Below, in pieces: positions 42,835-56,883 of a DNA stretch of 64,000 nucleotides. This stretch comes from Trileptium ribeirensis. Lineage: Eukaryota > Nematoda > Enoplea > Enoplida > Thoracostomopsidae. Position 1 is the first letter of the stretch; every line of letters starts with the position of its first letter. The stretch spans positions 1 through 64,000 of the forward strand of contig JASANE010010120.1 of assembly GCA_030248225.1 (NCBI GenBank), read 5' to 3'. The notes beneath the pieces were generated by a model. It did not search any database. It was not told the origin of the DNA and was given only the letters and a program-made list of their open reading frames with translations. A program made the position numbers and the translations under genes.

Positions 42835-45800
42835 ATGACAAAAATATTATGTTATATATTTGGTGTAAAAAACGACCTGTTTAAGCATGCGTGACAACTA
42901 ACCAGTAACCCAAGGTACGTAGTCAACTGAAGCGTAAGTGCCGTAGGTTCATAGCCTGAGGCAAATTTATTCATATATACTAAGATCGACTGCATGATGC
43001 GCATTATCTTTCGAAAAGATCATAGAGGTCATCGTTCGCTGTAAACTGTTTCTTCTCTGCAGCCTTTAACCAAGAGTCTGTGACATTCTTACTTAATATT
43101 TAAATATTACAATTGGATATACGGAATGCGATGTCAGGACATTTGGTTTTTCACGTGTCGCGGATAATCTGTACACGGAATCCTTTATATCCGGATATTC
43201 GTGCCTATCTTTAATAATCAGTTATATAATGCATGAACTGAAGATGTGCCCACAGCAATGTCAAGCAGTCTTGACATGGTTACTGAACTAAAGATAGTTT
43301 AAAATAGACGTTGTTCTCAAATGTATATATATTCCAGCCGAACCAGGCTACCTAAATTTGTCTAAAAGTGGTCGTTTTGAAATTAACGTTTAATTATTCT
43401 GCATTACTAATTCGATCGTGATCCGCGAGAGGGTCTCGATATGTTTTGTATTAAATCCAGGGGAGAAATTTTTTCGAAATGTGATCTAAACCATTATTTT
43501 TCTTATTTCCCGATATATCCCAAAAACCCTGTCTGATGGAGCCCAGATCAGCTTTTGTGCCGAAATTATTTGTATGGATGCAGCTTGATGCTGTGCTCTA
43601 GTGTTGTTTCGTTGCTAAAATTCCGAATAGGTGTTGATTAAAGATCTCAGGGTGCACTTTGAAATAGGGCGTTTTCTCTGTGTGTGGCATGGAATCTCGG
43701 GGATAAACTCGCTCACCTCCAGGTTGGCTCACAGTTAATAGATTCAAAACTGTATATATTGTTTATATAAACTTTTTTGTCGAACTATGATAGTGGCACT
43801 CTTCTAGTTTATCTATCTCCAGTATTTTTAGTGGTACAAATTATTACTCTATAGGTAAGCTCAAACCTAATATAATAATGGAATAATATATGCGTGCCCT
43901 TTAAAATGGTAAACTGGAATAGTTCCATACATTTGGCTGAGTGCCATGTCTAGCCTTAAATTAGAAGTAGACAGACATCCATAAGCAACACCAGGAATCT
44001 CAACCGAAATGTTTGTAGCAGGTAAACTAGTTTACGTGCTCGAAAGTTGAGACAAGTGTGGAGATTGTGTTTATCAAAACATCACATTAGAATACGTAAG
44101 TAATCTTGCGCAACGATATATATATATAATATGTTGTTACTAGTGATCACAATCATAAGTATCATTTTATGCACTAAATCTGATCTTATTTATGCAACTC
44201 CGGTCTTCATATTGCTTATGTTATATCTTTAAGACGTAATGTGAGGTATATAGATTTACTTACTTCAAGATAAAATGACACTTTACATTTTAACATCAAC
44301 TAATTCACGGCAGTCTTTATTAACAATTAGACAATTAGAGATAATAATTAACTATTTCTACGTATTTCTTTTTGAAATATCTACATATTTATACTCTGGG
44401 CAAGTCTATAACAGTACTATCTAAGTATTTGCACCACGAACTTATGATGTGTATGGTTTGTTATCATAGCGATGGAGCGATTAAATGCACGGCGACTTAA
44501 AGTTTTGACAGGGTGTCGGCATGCTATTTGTGCCAAAATGCTTATTTATGACCAATTTGATTTTGAGAAGAGATGGTGAGGCTGCCTGATGACGTTTTTT
44601 TTTCTTGCGGATGCTTTTGATACAGTCTCATGTAAAAACGTTCTCTACTATTTTGCTAAGCGCGTCAGGCAAATTTTGTGTTTATTAAACATGAATAGTG
44701 TTTCTTTAACATGATTATGGTTTCTCTAAAATCAAAACCAAGAATATGATAGCATAATGTGGACATCACGGGGTTCCGACGACGAGGCACTCCTACGTAG
44801 CATTGCCCCGCTGATTTCGGCGCCGCAGTTTTAAACATTGGTCCAGGGTTTGCTTCCTACTACTGTTAACGTTGAATTTTCCGTCAAAATCTAGACAAAT
44901 TTAGGTTATATTCCGCTAGCAAATCTCAAGTCTGTATTCTATCTGTAGTTATGTATATATTAATCACAATAATTGCTAAAACAAAATATGTTAATTGAAC
45001 TTCGTACATGCTTGAGGGTTTTTCAAAATGGACATTGGCTCAAGACTTGGGTCCGATTGCTTTTTCAGTGAATCAGATTAGCGCATTTCTGGGTTTGTAG
45101 AACGAATATGGATGTATGTGCATACAATTTTTGAGATAATAATTACACGTTTACGGATCTATGTCATATCGCACCGAAGGTGATTAGTAATTAGAAGCCA
45201 AAATTACAAAATTATGCGGCAAAATAAGTAATATGAAACTAAAATTACTTTGGTAGAAATACTGGGTTCTCCATTCGCCGAAAATTTTGCCAGGGCTCCT
45301 TGGCTCCGAACCGGTGGGCGCCCGATTTTGCCAGGGGGCATTTTGCCAAAACAAAAACGGTAAAAAAATTGTGTCAGAAACACTGTCAAAGCGCTTTTCA
45401 TGGAGAGAAAAAGCGATTTTAAGCAAATTTTTACAAAATTTCCGAAATTTTTGGCTTTAGAACAGAATTTCAGTACACATTTTGATCAAATTTACTTTGG
45501 ACCGATTGGAAACAAGAATTTTTTCCTAGGGGCGGTGAACCGGGGAAGACCAAAATTTTGCCAGGGGGCTGTTCTGAATCAAGGGGAACCGAAAATGCCA
45601 GGGCCTCCCACTTTGGAGATCCCAGGAGAATTTTGTCAAAATGTGGTAATTTTAAATCAAAATTTGCGAAAAAATCATATATATATACTGGGTCCAAAGT
45701 GGATCTGATTACAAAATAACTGGGTATTATTACAAAATTTTGGGCCTGGACAGACTCAAGGACCCAACAAACGCAGTTCCTGACCTTGACTTGGACACTG

Positions 45801-48800
45801 CTCTCCAGGCACCGGATCGGTCAGATATGAACATAGTTGTTGCAGGAGTTTCGAAACCATGATAAGTATATATATCTAACTGTAATGCAACTCGCATGTG
45901 TAATAGCCTTGGAAGCTGTTTGTTAATTATTTAGCAGTGCATTGGTGTCGAGCATTGTGCCGATTTTACTATTTTTATCAGTAATAAAAATAACTACACT
46001 GATTTTAAGAGTTGATAACGATTCAAAATCTAGAGAATAGATGTGTGTGAGATCGACAATATAATGTGTCGTATTTTTCGCAAAAAATTTGATATCAATA
46101 CCGCAATCCGTTTTAGACTAAAATTAGCATTAATGTTGCTTTAAGTATTTTTATTTAAATACTTACAAGGTAAGTTTTTCTGTGTTGCATTGACAAAAAA
46201 CTAAATTGAAAATTACACTATTTTTTCGATTTTTGCTACACTAATCGAAAAGAAAATCAAATGTCCAACCAGTTTTACTCAACAAATTTTGTTGTAACGA
46301 CATGAAACGCTCTACAACCCTTTACTCGACCAACGATAGCGAAATCGAGAGTGCTTAATTTTTTTGCAACATTTCTAAATGTAATTGGACCTGAAAATCA
46401 CACGCTGTTAAAAATAAGCATAGGGATGGAGGATAGCTGGCTTCTTCAAACAACGCGGAGGGGGCAAAGTTATATAGACTTCTCCCAGGTTACTTAAGTT
46501 CATGCCCTGAGGTAAATTTTGGTTTCTCTAGTTCATGCCCCTCAGATACCCAGGTACTTTGCTGTGAGATTAATTACGGAATTTTTCTTAATAATATGTG
46601 TCTTTCACTACGTTGGCTAAAAATCTCCAAATTTTTCACTGCGTGACCAGAAATAACTTAAACCTTCCTTCCCTTGTTACGTGTTCATAATAATAATAAT
46701 TACAGTCAATCATCATATTACACATATTTGGTATTTTCTGACAGTTAAATTACTTTGTGGTCCCCCCGGTTCAACTTGGGGGTTCCCAGACGAACTGCAA
46801 GAATTATCGCACGCGCATTTCAGCTATTTTCAGGTATCCCAGTTCCGAACTGGAAGATCTCCAGTTCATCCCCCAGATATAATTTTGGTAGTGCGGTAAT
46901 AATGAAATTTAGAGATATTGTTATACTATTGAAATGCTTCATGCAACGATTTATTTTGCTTTGGGATTTAGGCGCTATTAGTTGGTTGGGATAGCCAAAA
47001 TCATAGTTTAATTACAATTAAGGTCTTCGACATTGTACTTGTCAGCCAGAATAGCAAGCTGCCTTTCAGAATTATATTTAAGGGCTCCAAACAAAAACGA
47101 ACTTCAAAATTTGGCTATTTGATAAACGGGGCTAACAAGTGTTACCATTTGAGTACATACTTAATAGGATCTTATGGACGCTTGGAAAGCTATATACATC
47201 TTTTGTAAGACCATTGAAAAACTACGCTTAACATCTATATAATGACCTGGTATTTGTTACCGAAATATATACATGTTTGCTGCATAGAATTTTGGTCTAC
47301 TATGACGCTATTAACCTGAGCGTAGTGGTTTTAGATACTTCAAAACGATTGTCTTCCACAGAGTTAAGTTAGATCTGTGACAAAATGGGGGTCTGTACAG
47401 TTGTACCGTCTAATCCAGTCGGCCGTACGAACATGTCCGTGTTATTATTATTATTATTATTTGGTCGTTGTGGTATCGCTGCTGTTGTTGAGTTTCCGTA
47501 TGTGGGTTGTTAAGGCATACAGTCTTCTAAAATGTTATTTTGACTGCAAATATTGTTGTAGTAGAGCGAAGAAGATCTGGGTTCTGGAAATGTCAGCGCT
47601 TAAGTTTGCAACATATAGTAACATTTTTTCTCTAGCATGTCATAAAGGAATACGTATATATATTCATGTTCTTGAGTCTTTGTCAGTGTGTAATTTTGAG
47701 TTCGCTATATCGTGTGGTATCATTGGGATTAATAAATAATCAGGACATAGTTAGGTTTAGCATTGGTATTAGCTCAGAACATGTTTTATGCTGTGCAACT
47801 GTTAGCGTACGGGCATACGGCGCTGCAGTTACTATGGGTGTGTAAGCTTAGAACATCTCTAAATATAACATCCGTGTGAATATAGTCTGGAGCGTCTGGT
47901 CAGACGGGCACTCAGATTCTGTTCACAATCGCAGCAGAGCCTGTCGGACCACAACGCCAACGTTACAGATCTACAAAATCTGGTATATGCGTAAAATGTT
48001 GCATAAGTGACGTAGTTAACTTAATGTTTGCATGTTTTATTTTTTACTTTAAAGTTATAACTATGATTTCAAAACCAAGCAAAATTTACGTTTCTGACCT
48101 TAAACAATTTGGTATGTGACATGCACGATGGCCCTGCTGTGTTAGCTTTAAAGATAATGCCACCGAACTGCATATAAATACCCAAAACTATGTGCCTGTG
48201 TTGTGTTATGCATTAAACTCTAGCAAAAATTATTTTCAATCAACACCTCTACACACCATACACATTATAGCACATCTTGCAAAACACATGTGTTTTACGT
48301 TCAATTTTTTAGTAGCATTATGATTGGCGTCTCCAAAGTCCGCTAACAAGCAATGATTTTGCTTTTTGTACGCAAACTGGTAGTGATTTTCATGGTCACT
48401 ATATTACGGTTCAGCATCGCAATTTACTGACCACGTACACCGGAAAACGATATTCAGCATGTTTTTATCACGTATGCTAATACACTCATAGACTGTAAAC
48501 GCAGCAGTGCGATTCAGCATGTCATTCTACGAACACGACAAAACGTGCTTAATCAGCAAAGATACGTATACGCAGTAATTGCAGTGGTACATCGTAGAGC
48601 CGCAGTGGGTTATCACACTGTTAGGTAATCTTGGATTCATTTTAAGAGCTTTTTGTAGAACTCATTTCATAAGGATACATTATGTTGCCTGTATCCTTTA
48701 TATCGAGAGGCCCTGCTCCCGATTACAAACAGGCCGTGCCGAAATATTGCAGCTCTGGTACGGGTCGACCTCGATTTCTATCGGGCGGGGCCGGGCCGAA

Positions 48801-49936
48801 ATTTTTTGGCCGATTCTCACCTTTACTACGTATGTACCTTAAAACCGGAACCAAGACTTATACCCGATATTGTTTCGAATTGAATCTCCTCAATACTCTT
48901 GATTTCATGCAGAATAACCCGTTTAGCACTATTTATATTAGAGATTGGCGATGTTTTTGTCAGACTTTTATCATACATGTATTGTAATTTAGAAAAAAAA
49001 CTGCTATTCAAAACCGGTATGCTAAATTTTTATCTTTTCATAAATCTGATTGATGTCAAAATGAAGTTGTCAAATAATTTGTTATGTAATTTGATCAAAC
49101 TACTTGCTTCACATTTGGATTTTGGAAAAATATTGTTAGTTTTGTGTCAACTACTCAGATGTTGCTACGGTGGATGGTGGATTGCCTCGGTCATTGAACT
49201 CGGGCAGTCTAAAATTTCGCATCGCCGTTCTATTATGATCAGAGGAGCCGAAGATGTTTGAAAATACCAGAGCGCCACCTGCTTTCATCATTTTGGAAAA
49301 ACCAGTCTTACAAAATGACTAAAAATTTTAATGCGTATACACTTTAACCGCTTATTTTGAACTCGGACGTGCAGGGATTTGAATTGTAATTTTGTTTTTC
49401 ATTAAGCGAAAAATTTAAGAGTTCAATAGTGTGGTTTGAGTAAGCGGTATAACGAAACGCTGTGTGTAAAAATATTATAGAAAAATGTATTGATCATAAG
49501 TAAAATCGACGCGATTTTTTTTGAACATTAACCCCAATTTTAGCAAATTTACGGTTATATATCGCTGCATTTGACAACAGGTTTTCACTGTGGTTGTATG
49601 ATCTGGGTGTGTGAAACTTAATTCAAGTCCAATTATTTATTGATCCAGATTTCTTCGTTATTGACTTGTTTCATTCTTATTTTTGGGATTTGTTGAGCTA
49701 TGTGATTCGTCGAACAACAAGTGTAGAGAAATAGATATAGCTCAGAGCTACAGCGTGCTCGGATCGACGCGTGGATGTTTTTAAATATTTTGCAAAAGCA
49801 ATTGTTTCTTTGTTCTTTGTATACTGTTGTACATGTAACATGTTCTGTGTTACTTGTATATAAACATGTTGTACATATATGCACGTAGACAAATACCTAC
49901 ATGTATATAACAGATAGGAACATATTATATATATTT
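42835..49936. other. Gene-poor AT-rich region
   Basis: About 7 kb in which I see no convincing gene on either strand. Local structure: AT dinucleotide runs (~44116), four copies of a TTTTGCCAGGG motif (45285, 45335, 45556, 45595) in a low-complexity patch, a (TTA)n microsatellite at 47442-47461, and a G/C-rich patch at 48705-48815. ORFs listed by frame analysis here (up to 120 codons) have no protein-like composition. Confidence 0.5.
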
Positions 49937-51108
49937 CAGGGAGTAACCGGAATTCCGGTTCCGGCTAAAATCGTGTTCCAGTAAGGGTTCCGGCAAAGGG
50001 CAAAAACCATACCGGAACCGGAATTCAGGTTTAAAAAATTTTGTAAGAAATTTTCCACATTTTTGCTTTATCTGTGGTTCAAACATTACGAAATGTATAC
50101 ACTATGATCAAATTCCAATACAACCAAGCAAAACAAAAGATTAACTCAGCAATTTACAGTGTGAAACGTAAGTGGGACACATAATTTCAGCTGGAATTTT
50201 TATGTTAACCTGAATGAGTTTGTTAACAAAATGAAGCCAGGTCGATGCTTGTAGCAGCTATTTTAAACATTCAGAAGTCTGCTGGGTATGTTAGATTTAA
50301 ACCGGTGCAACTCGGTAATAGAGTATGGATTATGTAGAAGTACTTAGATGTAAGCTTGGCTAACGAAAATGGCGTCAAGCACAAGCCAGTGCACTTGCAA
50401 GCTTAGTAAATCAGTCTACATTGAAGTAAAGTAACGTTATCTGCAACGCAGCCAAAAACTGCGTCCTTTGCAATGAACTGTATTCATTGAAACTGTGCGA
50501 GCAGTATGACAGTTGGTCTCATTTATAGCATTGTGATTAGAAAGTTGCCCAACTATAGCCTAAACAGTGTCCCTGATCACTAATTAGAAAATTATAGTAT
50601 ATGTCCCAGAACCTTCTATTATTATATCCCAGAACCATATAAACCAATAATGGCAAGTTTCCTACAGAATAACATGTAACAAACGTGTGTGTTGTAAAGG
50701 GAGGCGACTGGAAACAGAGCGAAAGTGTTTATTCTACGCTCCATGCGTTATAAGCACATTCATTTTGACGCAATATACGCAAGGATGTATAGTGGAAAGC
50801 ATTTTTTGCTTTGGGGGTCCAAAAACTGATATATTGATTGATAAATAAACATTATTTTGCTTCCTCAGTCTCTTTAAAGTTCCAGAAAGGTAATAATGCC
50901 ATCACAATACGTACATTAAGTTTAATGTAAAAGTTATTTTTTACACATTTTAAATCCACTGTACCTGCATTTCTTCCTTCATCTGTTTTACTATATATAA
51001 ACATGTATATATAGATTTCGAAGACCAGGTTCCGGATCCGGTTTAAATGGACGGTTCCGGATCCTGTTTAAATGGACGGTTCCGGTTACTGATTCCGGTT
51101 ATTCCCTG
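49937..51108 (-). mobile_element. hAT-type non-autonomous DNA element, copy 2 (inverted relative to copy 1)
   Basis: 1172 bp, CAGGGAGTAACCGGAATTCC to ...GGTTATTCCCTG. Flanks ATATATTT (49929-49936) and ATATATAT (51109-51116) match at 7 of 8 positions. Its left end matches the right end of copy 1 in reverse complement, and internal blocks agree (for example GCATTGTGATTAGAAAGTT and the CAAGC(A/G)CCAG block). No ORF for a transposase. Confidence 0.87.
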
Positions 51109-51693
51109 ATATATATACTGTAATATACCACGATTTTTTAAGAGAAGGGCGGCCGATCTCTCACTGGTCCTGCTGGGCAACTAAACGACACCCCTTAACT
51201 AGTGAATTGTTTATTTTTGGCCACCACGAGCTTTGCTTCACCGAATTTTTCTCAATTGTAAAATGTAGTCTAATTTTTAAAAATTTGCTCAATTTTTGCT
51301 GATTGCCTCCAGTTTTTTCTAACATTTTGTCTAATTTTTGCAAAAATCATGGTTTTGACCTTTAGTTTTAGAGACATAAAAACCACCATACAATGATGAT
51401 CCTTCAGCAATCTACTCGTTTTGCCTTCTACAAAATCCATGGCTAGGCTTCTAAATACAAATTTAACCTCGTAAATTCATCTAGTCTACGAGATTTCGTT
51501 TGAATCGCAATATAAAACTTACAAAAACACCTTGTACAAAACACCAATGTTGCATGTCCGCTAAAAAGTTGTTTTTATGTACATTTTCTGGTTGTTTTAA
51601 AGTTATGAATTGAGATACATGCTGGGTATAAATAATTGCAATAATCGATTGTTGACTGTAGTACTTAAAAGAGATTGGTCAACAAATATTTAT
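51109..51693. other. Intergenic DNA
   Basis: No gene or repeat recognised in this stretch. Confidence 0.4.
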
Positions 51694-52120
51694 TGAGCGG
51701 AGCGAAGCGAAGCGTTTTTATTTTCTATCTGGGATTAAAAAGGTCGATGTCCGTCCGTTCGTTAGTTCGTTCGGTCCGGCGAATCTCAAGAACCACTGAA
51801 CCGATTTTAAAAAACTTTTTTTTTTGAAAGTCTATCATGTCAGAGTGTGCACATGATATTTGGGATTTAAAAATTTTGAGTGGTTAATTAGTAATTAGCT
51901 AATTAGTTAAGCTTATGCAGCTAAAATAGAGAATTTTGCAATATTTGTGTTATTTATTGAAATAGAATCGTTTCGATCAAACCATTATAGCGTTTTTTGG
52001 GTCGAAGAATTCAAATATAATATTTTTACCAATGATAAAGCCCTATGCCTTATGCAATGTAGTTATTTGAAGAACATAAAATTGAGTACATTCGTAATGC
52101 CACAGCCCAAGCTCCGCTCA
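51694..52120. mobile_element. Possible MITE with TGAGCGGAGC ends
   Basis: 427 bp between TGAGCGGAGC (51694-51703) and its exact reverse complement GCTCCGCTCA (52111-52120). Inside, a CGTCCGTTCGTTAGTTCG stretch and AGAACCACTGAACCGATTTT resemble short repeats found in many invertebrate genomes. No clear target duplication. Confidence 0.35.
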
Positions 52121-52901
52121 CCAATGTAGTTCCACTAATAACTAGTTATTGATATTGGCAATTAGTTTTTTACAGTCTCTGCATGAGGGCAACATTTGGT
52201 GGCTGAATTAACATAAAGCATTGATTGCTAAGGCTAGAAACAAAAGCATTCCTCTTCATTATTAATAAGGCTTTAGCTATGTTCATTTTTAATATAAAAT
52301 CATTTTGCAGAAACGAATTATGAAAAATTATTTACATCGTTTAACCACGTAGGATTCATCGTTATTTACACTCAAAATCATGTTTAGGCTAATTTTTAAA
52401 ATATATATATAAAATTAACATTCCTGTTTAATTCCAAATTTCTCTTTAAGTAAATATTCCATAAAATTGTAAAATTAATCATTAACCTTTGTACACCATA
52501 CCGGGTATAGTATACACTTTTTGGTTTGTTAGATCTCCACATTTTATTGCAATAAAACAGGGCATTTTCCTTACCGTTTGTTTCTTAGGTTATGTATCAG
52601 GGTGTTTTTTCAAAATTTCAGCTGTGCTACTTTTGTACATTTTTAAATTTCGTTTTGCATTTTTGCGAGATACCACGCAATTTAGCCGAAACACTTAACT
52701 TACAAGCATATAATTTTAAATTTTTTCTATTAGTTGCGCCTTGATAACACCTATACGCCCATCTATATGACCAAAAATGAGCTACTCATGAAACACACCA
52801 GTGCAGTTACATTTATACAAACACAAAGACTTGCGACTAGCACCCTGTGTATTTTGTACAAAAACAAACCCTGTGTAATATTTTATTATAAATAATTTCA
52901 G
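52121..52901. other. Upstream intron or 5' flank of the duplicated-exon gene
   Basis: The next exon begins in phase 1, so an upstream coding exon must exist, but I could not identify it here. The stretch ends with the acceptor ATAATTTCAG. Confidence 0.4.
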
Positions 52902-53654
52902 AAGACAACGGATCCGCGACGTGTAACGCATCTGTCCGTGACAACGAAACAAAACCTGATTGCGAAAGTGAAGAAGTTTGCGATGAAGCATCAGTGTCGA
53001 ATTTTTTAGACCGCCAAGAATTCGATAAAGTTGCTGAAGTAAATGACCAAGTCAGCCAAGAAGAACATAAAACCGTTAAGTTTGACTCTAACGGAGTTGC
53101 AGCGTCACCCACAAATGTAGATATTCCGCAGAAATGCCGGAAAATTATAACAGTAAATGGATTGAATGATCCTAAACTGAGGGAACTTCTGCGCAACGTA
53201 AAGGCGTTTAATCGAAATACTACTAGTGAAGCTCCTGTAGCAAACAGGTCTTACATTGCCAATGCTTCTTCTTCCAGCTTGAAACCATCTGAAAGCTGTG
53301 TGGTGTATTCTAAAGATGATGCATGTGGTGTGCCCTCTTTGACTAGTCGTGTTCGTGAAAAAGGTAATTTGTGTTCAAATGAAGAAGATTCTGACGAAAC
53401 TCACGTGAAGTCGCCACACGTGGCTGCAAGTGGCGTCGACTCTGGCACAGTTGCAGATTCCTTGAATGGTCAGATAATTCCAAGGCAAGAAAATGTAGCA
53501 TCGGTGTGTGGTGAGCTTGACGATGGGGAAAATGATTGCGACAGTCTATGGGATAAGTTTCGTCCGAAACCAAAAGAAAGTTCAGTTTCACATGGAATAA
53601 GTCTGCAGATGGACATATATCCTTTGATGAGAGATGCACTAAAACTCAGGACAG
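52902..53654 (+). CDS. Host gene exon A: first of two homologous ~250-codon exons (unknown, acidic/Ser-rich protein)
   Basis: Bounded by acceptor ATAATTTCAG and donor ACAG|GTTAGC; 753 bases, open throughout in one frame (phase 1 at both ends, so it can be duplicated without frame loss). Two conserved blocks are shared with exon B: DIPQKCRKIITVNGLNDPKL with the following KAFNRNTT, and near the end LWDKFRPKPKESSVSHGI. The rest is Ser/Asp/Glu-rich and poorly conserved, as in disordered linkers. The blocks look like short peptide docking motifs. No catalytic domain recognised. The 5' flanking sequence of the exon (NGSATC.ASVRDN) is also similar to exon B (GSRSQISSVSVRDS). Confidence 0.8.
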
Positions 53655-53853
53655 GTTAGCACAAGAGTTTTAATAATATATTTCATCTGGCCTTTCCACA
53701 GATCCAAAATCTTAGCTGGGGCGACCAGCTGCGTTTTTCGTGCATTTGCAAAATTATATCGTTTTTTGCAAATTTTTATATAAAGTACTGAAACTGTAAA
53801 TTTATGCAGGCCGCACTTCATTTTACATAGGTTTTTGTTGTAAATTATCGAAA

Positions 53854-54073
53854 TACAGTACTCGCCAGAAATGAGTGCTGTTCGTTCGAAGTTTGTTCGA
53901 TGTTCGCTCGATAAATTCAAAATTTTGTTCGAAATGTGGTCGAATTTTGCTCGAGATGTGTTCGAAATTTTGGCGCATTTTTTAAATTTGTTCGAAAGCT
54001 GTTCGAGAATAAATAAATTTTGTTCGATGTTCGTTCGTTCGAAATGTGACACTCATTTCTGGCGAGTACTGTA
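53854..54073. mobile_element. Tc1/mariner-type MITE with TCGAA-rich interior
   Basis: Perfect 24-base inverted repeats TACAGTACTCGCCAGAAATGAGTG (53854-53877) and its complement (54050-54073), including TA at both ends as the target duplication; element proper 53856-54071 (216 bp). The interior repeats (G)TTCGAA/TTCGAT/CTCGA words on both arms. CAGT ends plus TA duplication indicate mobilisation by a Tc1/mariner transposase. Confidence 0.85.
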
Positions 54074-55174
54074 TATGTAGTAGTATTGAGTTTTGTTGTT
54101 CTTGTTAGGACGGTCATTTTTGGTGTCGCCTCGAACACATTGGGAGGTCCAAAATCCTGGGGGCATTTCACCCCCCTCTGAGGGGAGGCTAGTTTAAAGC
54201 TTCATAGTGTGACCTGTGCAAGAGAAGCGAAGTGGTTATGGTTCTACTCTTTAATCGTTACGCCCGGTATTATAGGGATGTTGATCCAAGTCCTTTTAAG
54301 AATTTTATCTTTTAAACGTTGGAAGTGTTTTTCCCAGCTGGGTTTTTCACATTTTCAAACTTAGATTTTTTGGTCGCTCACAGATTTTTGATCCTTTTCA
54401 TTTTCATTTGGTTTTTGAATTTTGTACATATATTTCTGAATCCGCTTTTTGATGTTTGTAGGCATAGTGGAATAAATGAAAATCTCACATGGAAGTGAAT
54501 ATAAACATGCCAACTCTAACCACACCCTGTGTCTCGTGTTTGTAGTTAAACTCAGAAATCTCTTTGACACTTTTTGGATTCTAATCGGTTCACTGGTATT
54601 AATTCAGGATCGTCCGGCACCCCAAATACCCTCAAATATTTCTTTTTGAACTAAATTCACACTCGGCTTTTTCTTCGAAGAACTCGCCAAAAATAACTAT
54701 TTTTCGACCACATCTCGCTGGCAGCTCGCCCACAACTCTCGCAAATCGCTGGAAAAAGATTGGTTCTAAGATTAGAATTTTATTATTAATTTCAATACTA
54801 ACGAATGTCGACCAAGTCACATTGAGCGAGAGATTTCCTGCGAATACTATAATTTGCGATATTTTGGTTAAATTTTGATTACTTTTTCCGTCTGTAGCCA
54901 CTAGTCCGGCCTTCGATGGACCTCTGGCACCACCGTCAATATCCTCAGGATACCATAAATCACCCTAAATTTTCACTGTAGTAACGAATAAATATATATA
55001 TAGTGTTTACAATCACTATAAAGTTAAATAGTGCCCATTATAAATTTTATACTTACTGTTCATCAATTTTGGCTTAGTCACTGACTTAGTGTAAAGTTAC
55101 ACCGCATATATAGGTATGTTCAGCTGCGGTAGTGGATAGCAAAGTCTAATATGCGGTCTTTGAAGTTTGAAACT

Positions 55175-55348
55175 TACAGTATTCCCCAAAAGTGACCGAG
55201 CATTTCGAGCGATTCTCGAGTGAGCAGCGGAGCAAGTGGGTCGCTCGAGATTTTGAAACTGTTTAAATTAATAGCAAATTCTATTTTTAGAACAAATTTA
55301 CTTCGAGCGAGTCGCGAGCGAGCGAGAGTTATTTTGACGGGTACTGTA
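55175..55348. mobile_element. Second, diverged mariner-type MITE
   Basis: TACAGTATTCCCCAAAAGTGAC at the left (55175) and, in reverse, TACAGTACCCGTCAAAATAAC at the right (to 55348): imperfect inverted repeats with TA flanks, 170 bp inside. Interior rich in GAGCGA/TCGCGAG words. Same general type as the element at 53854, different family. Confidence 0.6.
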
Positions 55349-56883
55349 GGACATGGTATGTAATTGTAGTGTGTATATCCGGATATTTGGAATATATCTT
55401 GATATCCGCATTATGGTAAAACATATTATGTGCCCGCCGCAAATCGCAGCTTTGAAGAAAAATTACTGCTACAACCGTCATTTTTCATATTGGACACCCC
55501 TATCTCTTGGCGCAATAGATGTATTGCCCGCAAATACATCTACTTTTACATATAGAACTGAATAGCTGAGGAAATCTGTAAACCAATCCCGCTCTATGCA
55601 CCTAAGTTTAAAACACTCTCGCACGTGGTCAACATGTTAGAACATTTAATATTTTTAATCCTGTACGGAACACTGCGACTGCAGGCATATAGCAAATGTT
55701 AGTTTCCACCAGTGAAACCAACGTACAAAACTGGTTAAATTACACAACAAGGTCACACTACTCACGCTCAGTAAACAATAGACTTACAACTTAATAAAAA
55801 CGCTGAACTTTTCACTTTAAACCTTGCCTCATAATTCGAAAATGACAGCTCTGACAAACAGTGTTGTAGAGCATTGTTATAAGTCATGACGAGATCGTAA
55901 TGATTTACTTTATCATAAAACAAAATAGTTAAAATAGACGAGTATGGATCCATAATGAACACAATCAAAGTTTCCAAACGTGTCGGTTTGTAAGGATTTA
56001 TGTTGAAAATCATTGCAACAGTATAAACAGGATGTGCACAACTAGGTTCTGTGACGCGCTGTGCAAAAAATTGCTAATATCCATGAATCCCAGTTGTGCG
56101 TTACATCGATACACAAAAATTTCCTATTACATTTGATCATTATTTAGACATAAGCTAGATTAGCACCGTTTCAATTAGTAGTATAATGACTGATGTTAAC
56201 ACTTGATGGCGATGAGTGTAAAGATTTTTGCTGCTGCAGCATACAAAATTCAAGGTCTCTTGTACGACATCACGATAAAAAGTTCTACAGTGATGACATG
56301 CAGCACTCTCCAATAACTGTACATAATTCAATGATATTCGCTTTGCATTCTACATAGGTGACGCTGTTGTAGGTCAATGTATATCTAGTTGAACTTTGGC
56401 TGAGGTGTAGTAATAAAATGTAGATTTAAAATTGTTTATGAATTCATTATTGCTAAATTTCAAGTCAAACGTGTACGATGCGTTGTGACGCTCAACATAT
56501 TTTGAGATTATACTTGAGAAAGTAATATTATTTTCTTTCGGTTTCAAAATTGGATACATCTTGACAGGTAATTGTTATGATGTACATTTATAAAATTAAA
56601 TATAGTTAAACTTGAGTAAAATGCGCTATTTTTCGGTTTTGCGTTGACGATTTTTTTACATAAAATTATTACTAAATAGCAGCTGGTGGATAGAAGCACG
56701 ATGATTTCGCGCATGTAATGGTACGCTAATTAATTGCAAATATGCACCATTACGTATATGCTGAGTTTGTATATGAGTGCATTTTGCAGAGGTCGACCAG
56801 TAATGAATGTGCTACGTTGGTGTAAAAACTGACATTTTAATATTGTTTCCGTCTTCTGAAATATCAATTAAAAATAATTTCAG

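Larger units (their letters stand above)
53655..56883 (+). other. Intron between exons A and B
   Basis: 3.2 kb, GTTAGC...TTTCAG. Holds two mariner-type MITEs (53854, 55175). The first intron bases (GGTTAGCAC) are the same as those following exon B, so the duplication covered part of the intron. No other gene seen. Confidence 0.6.
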
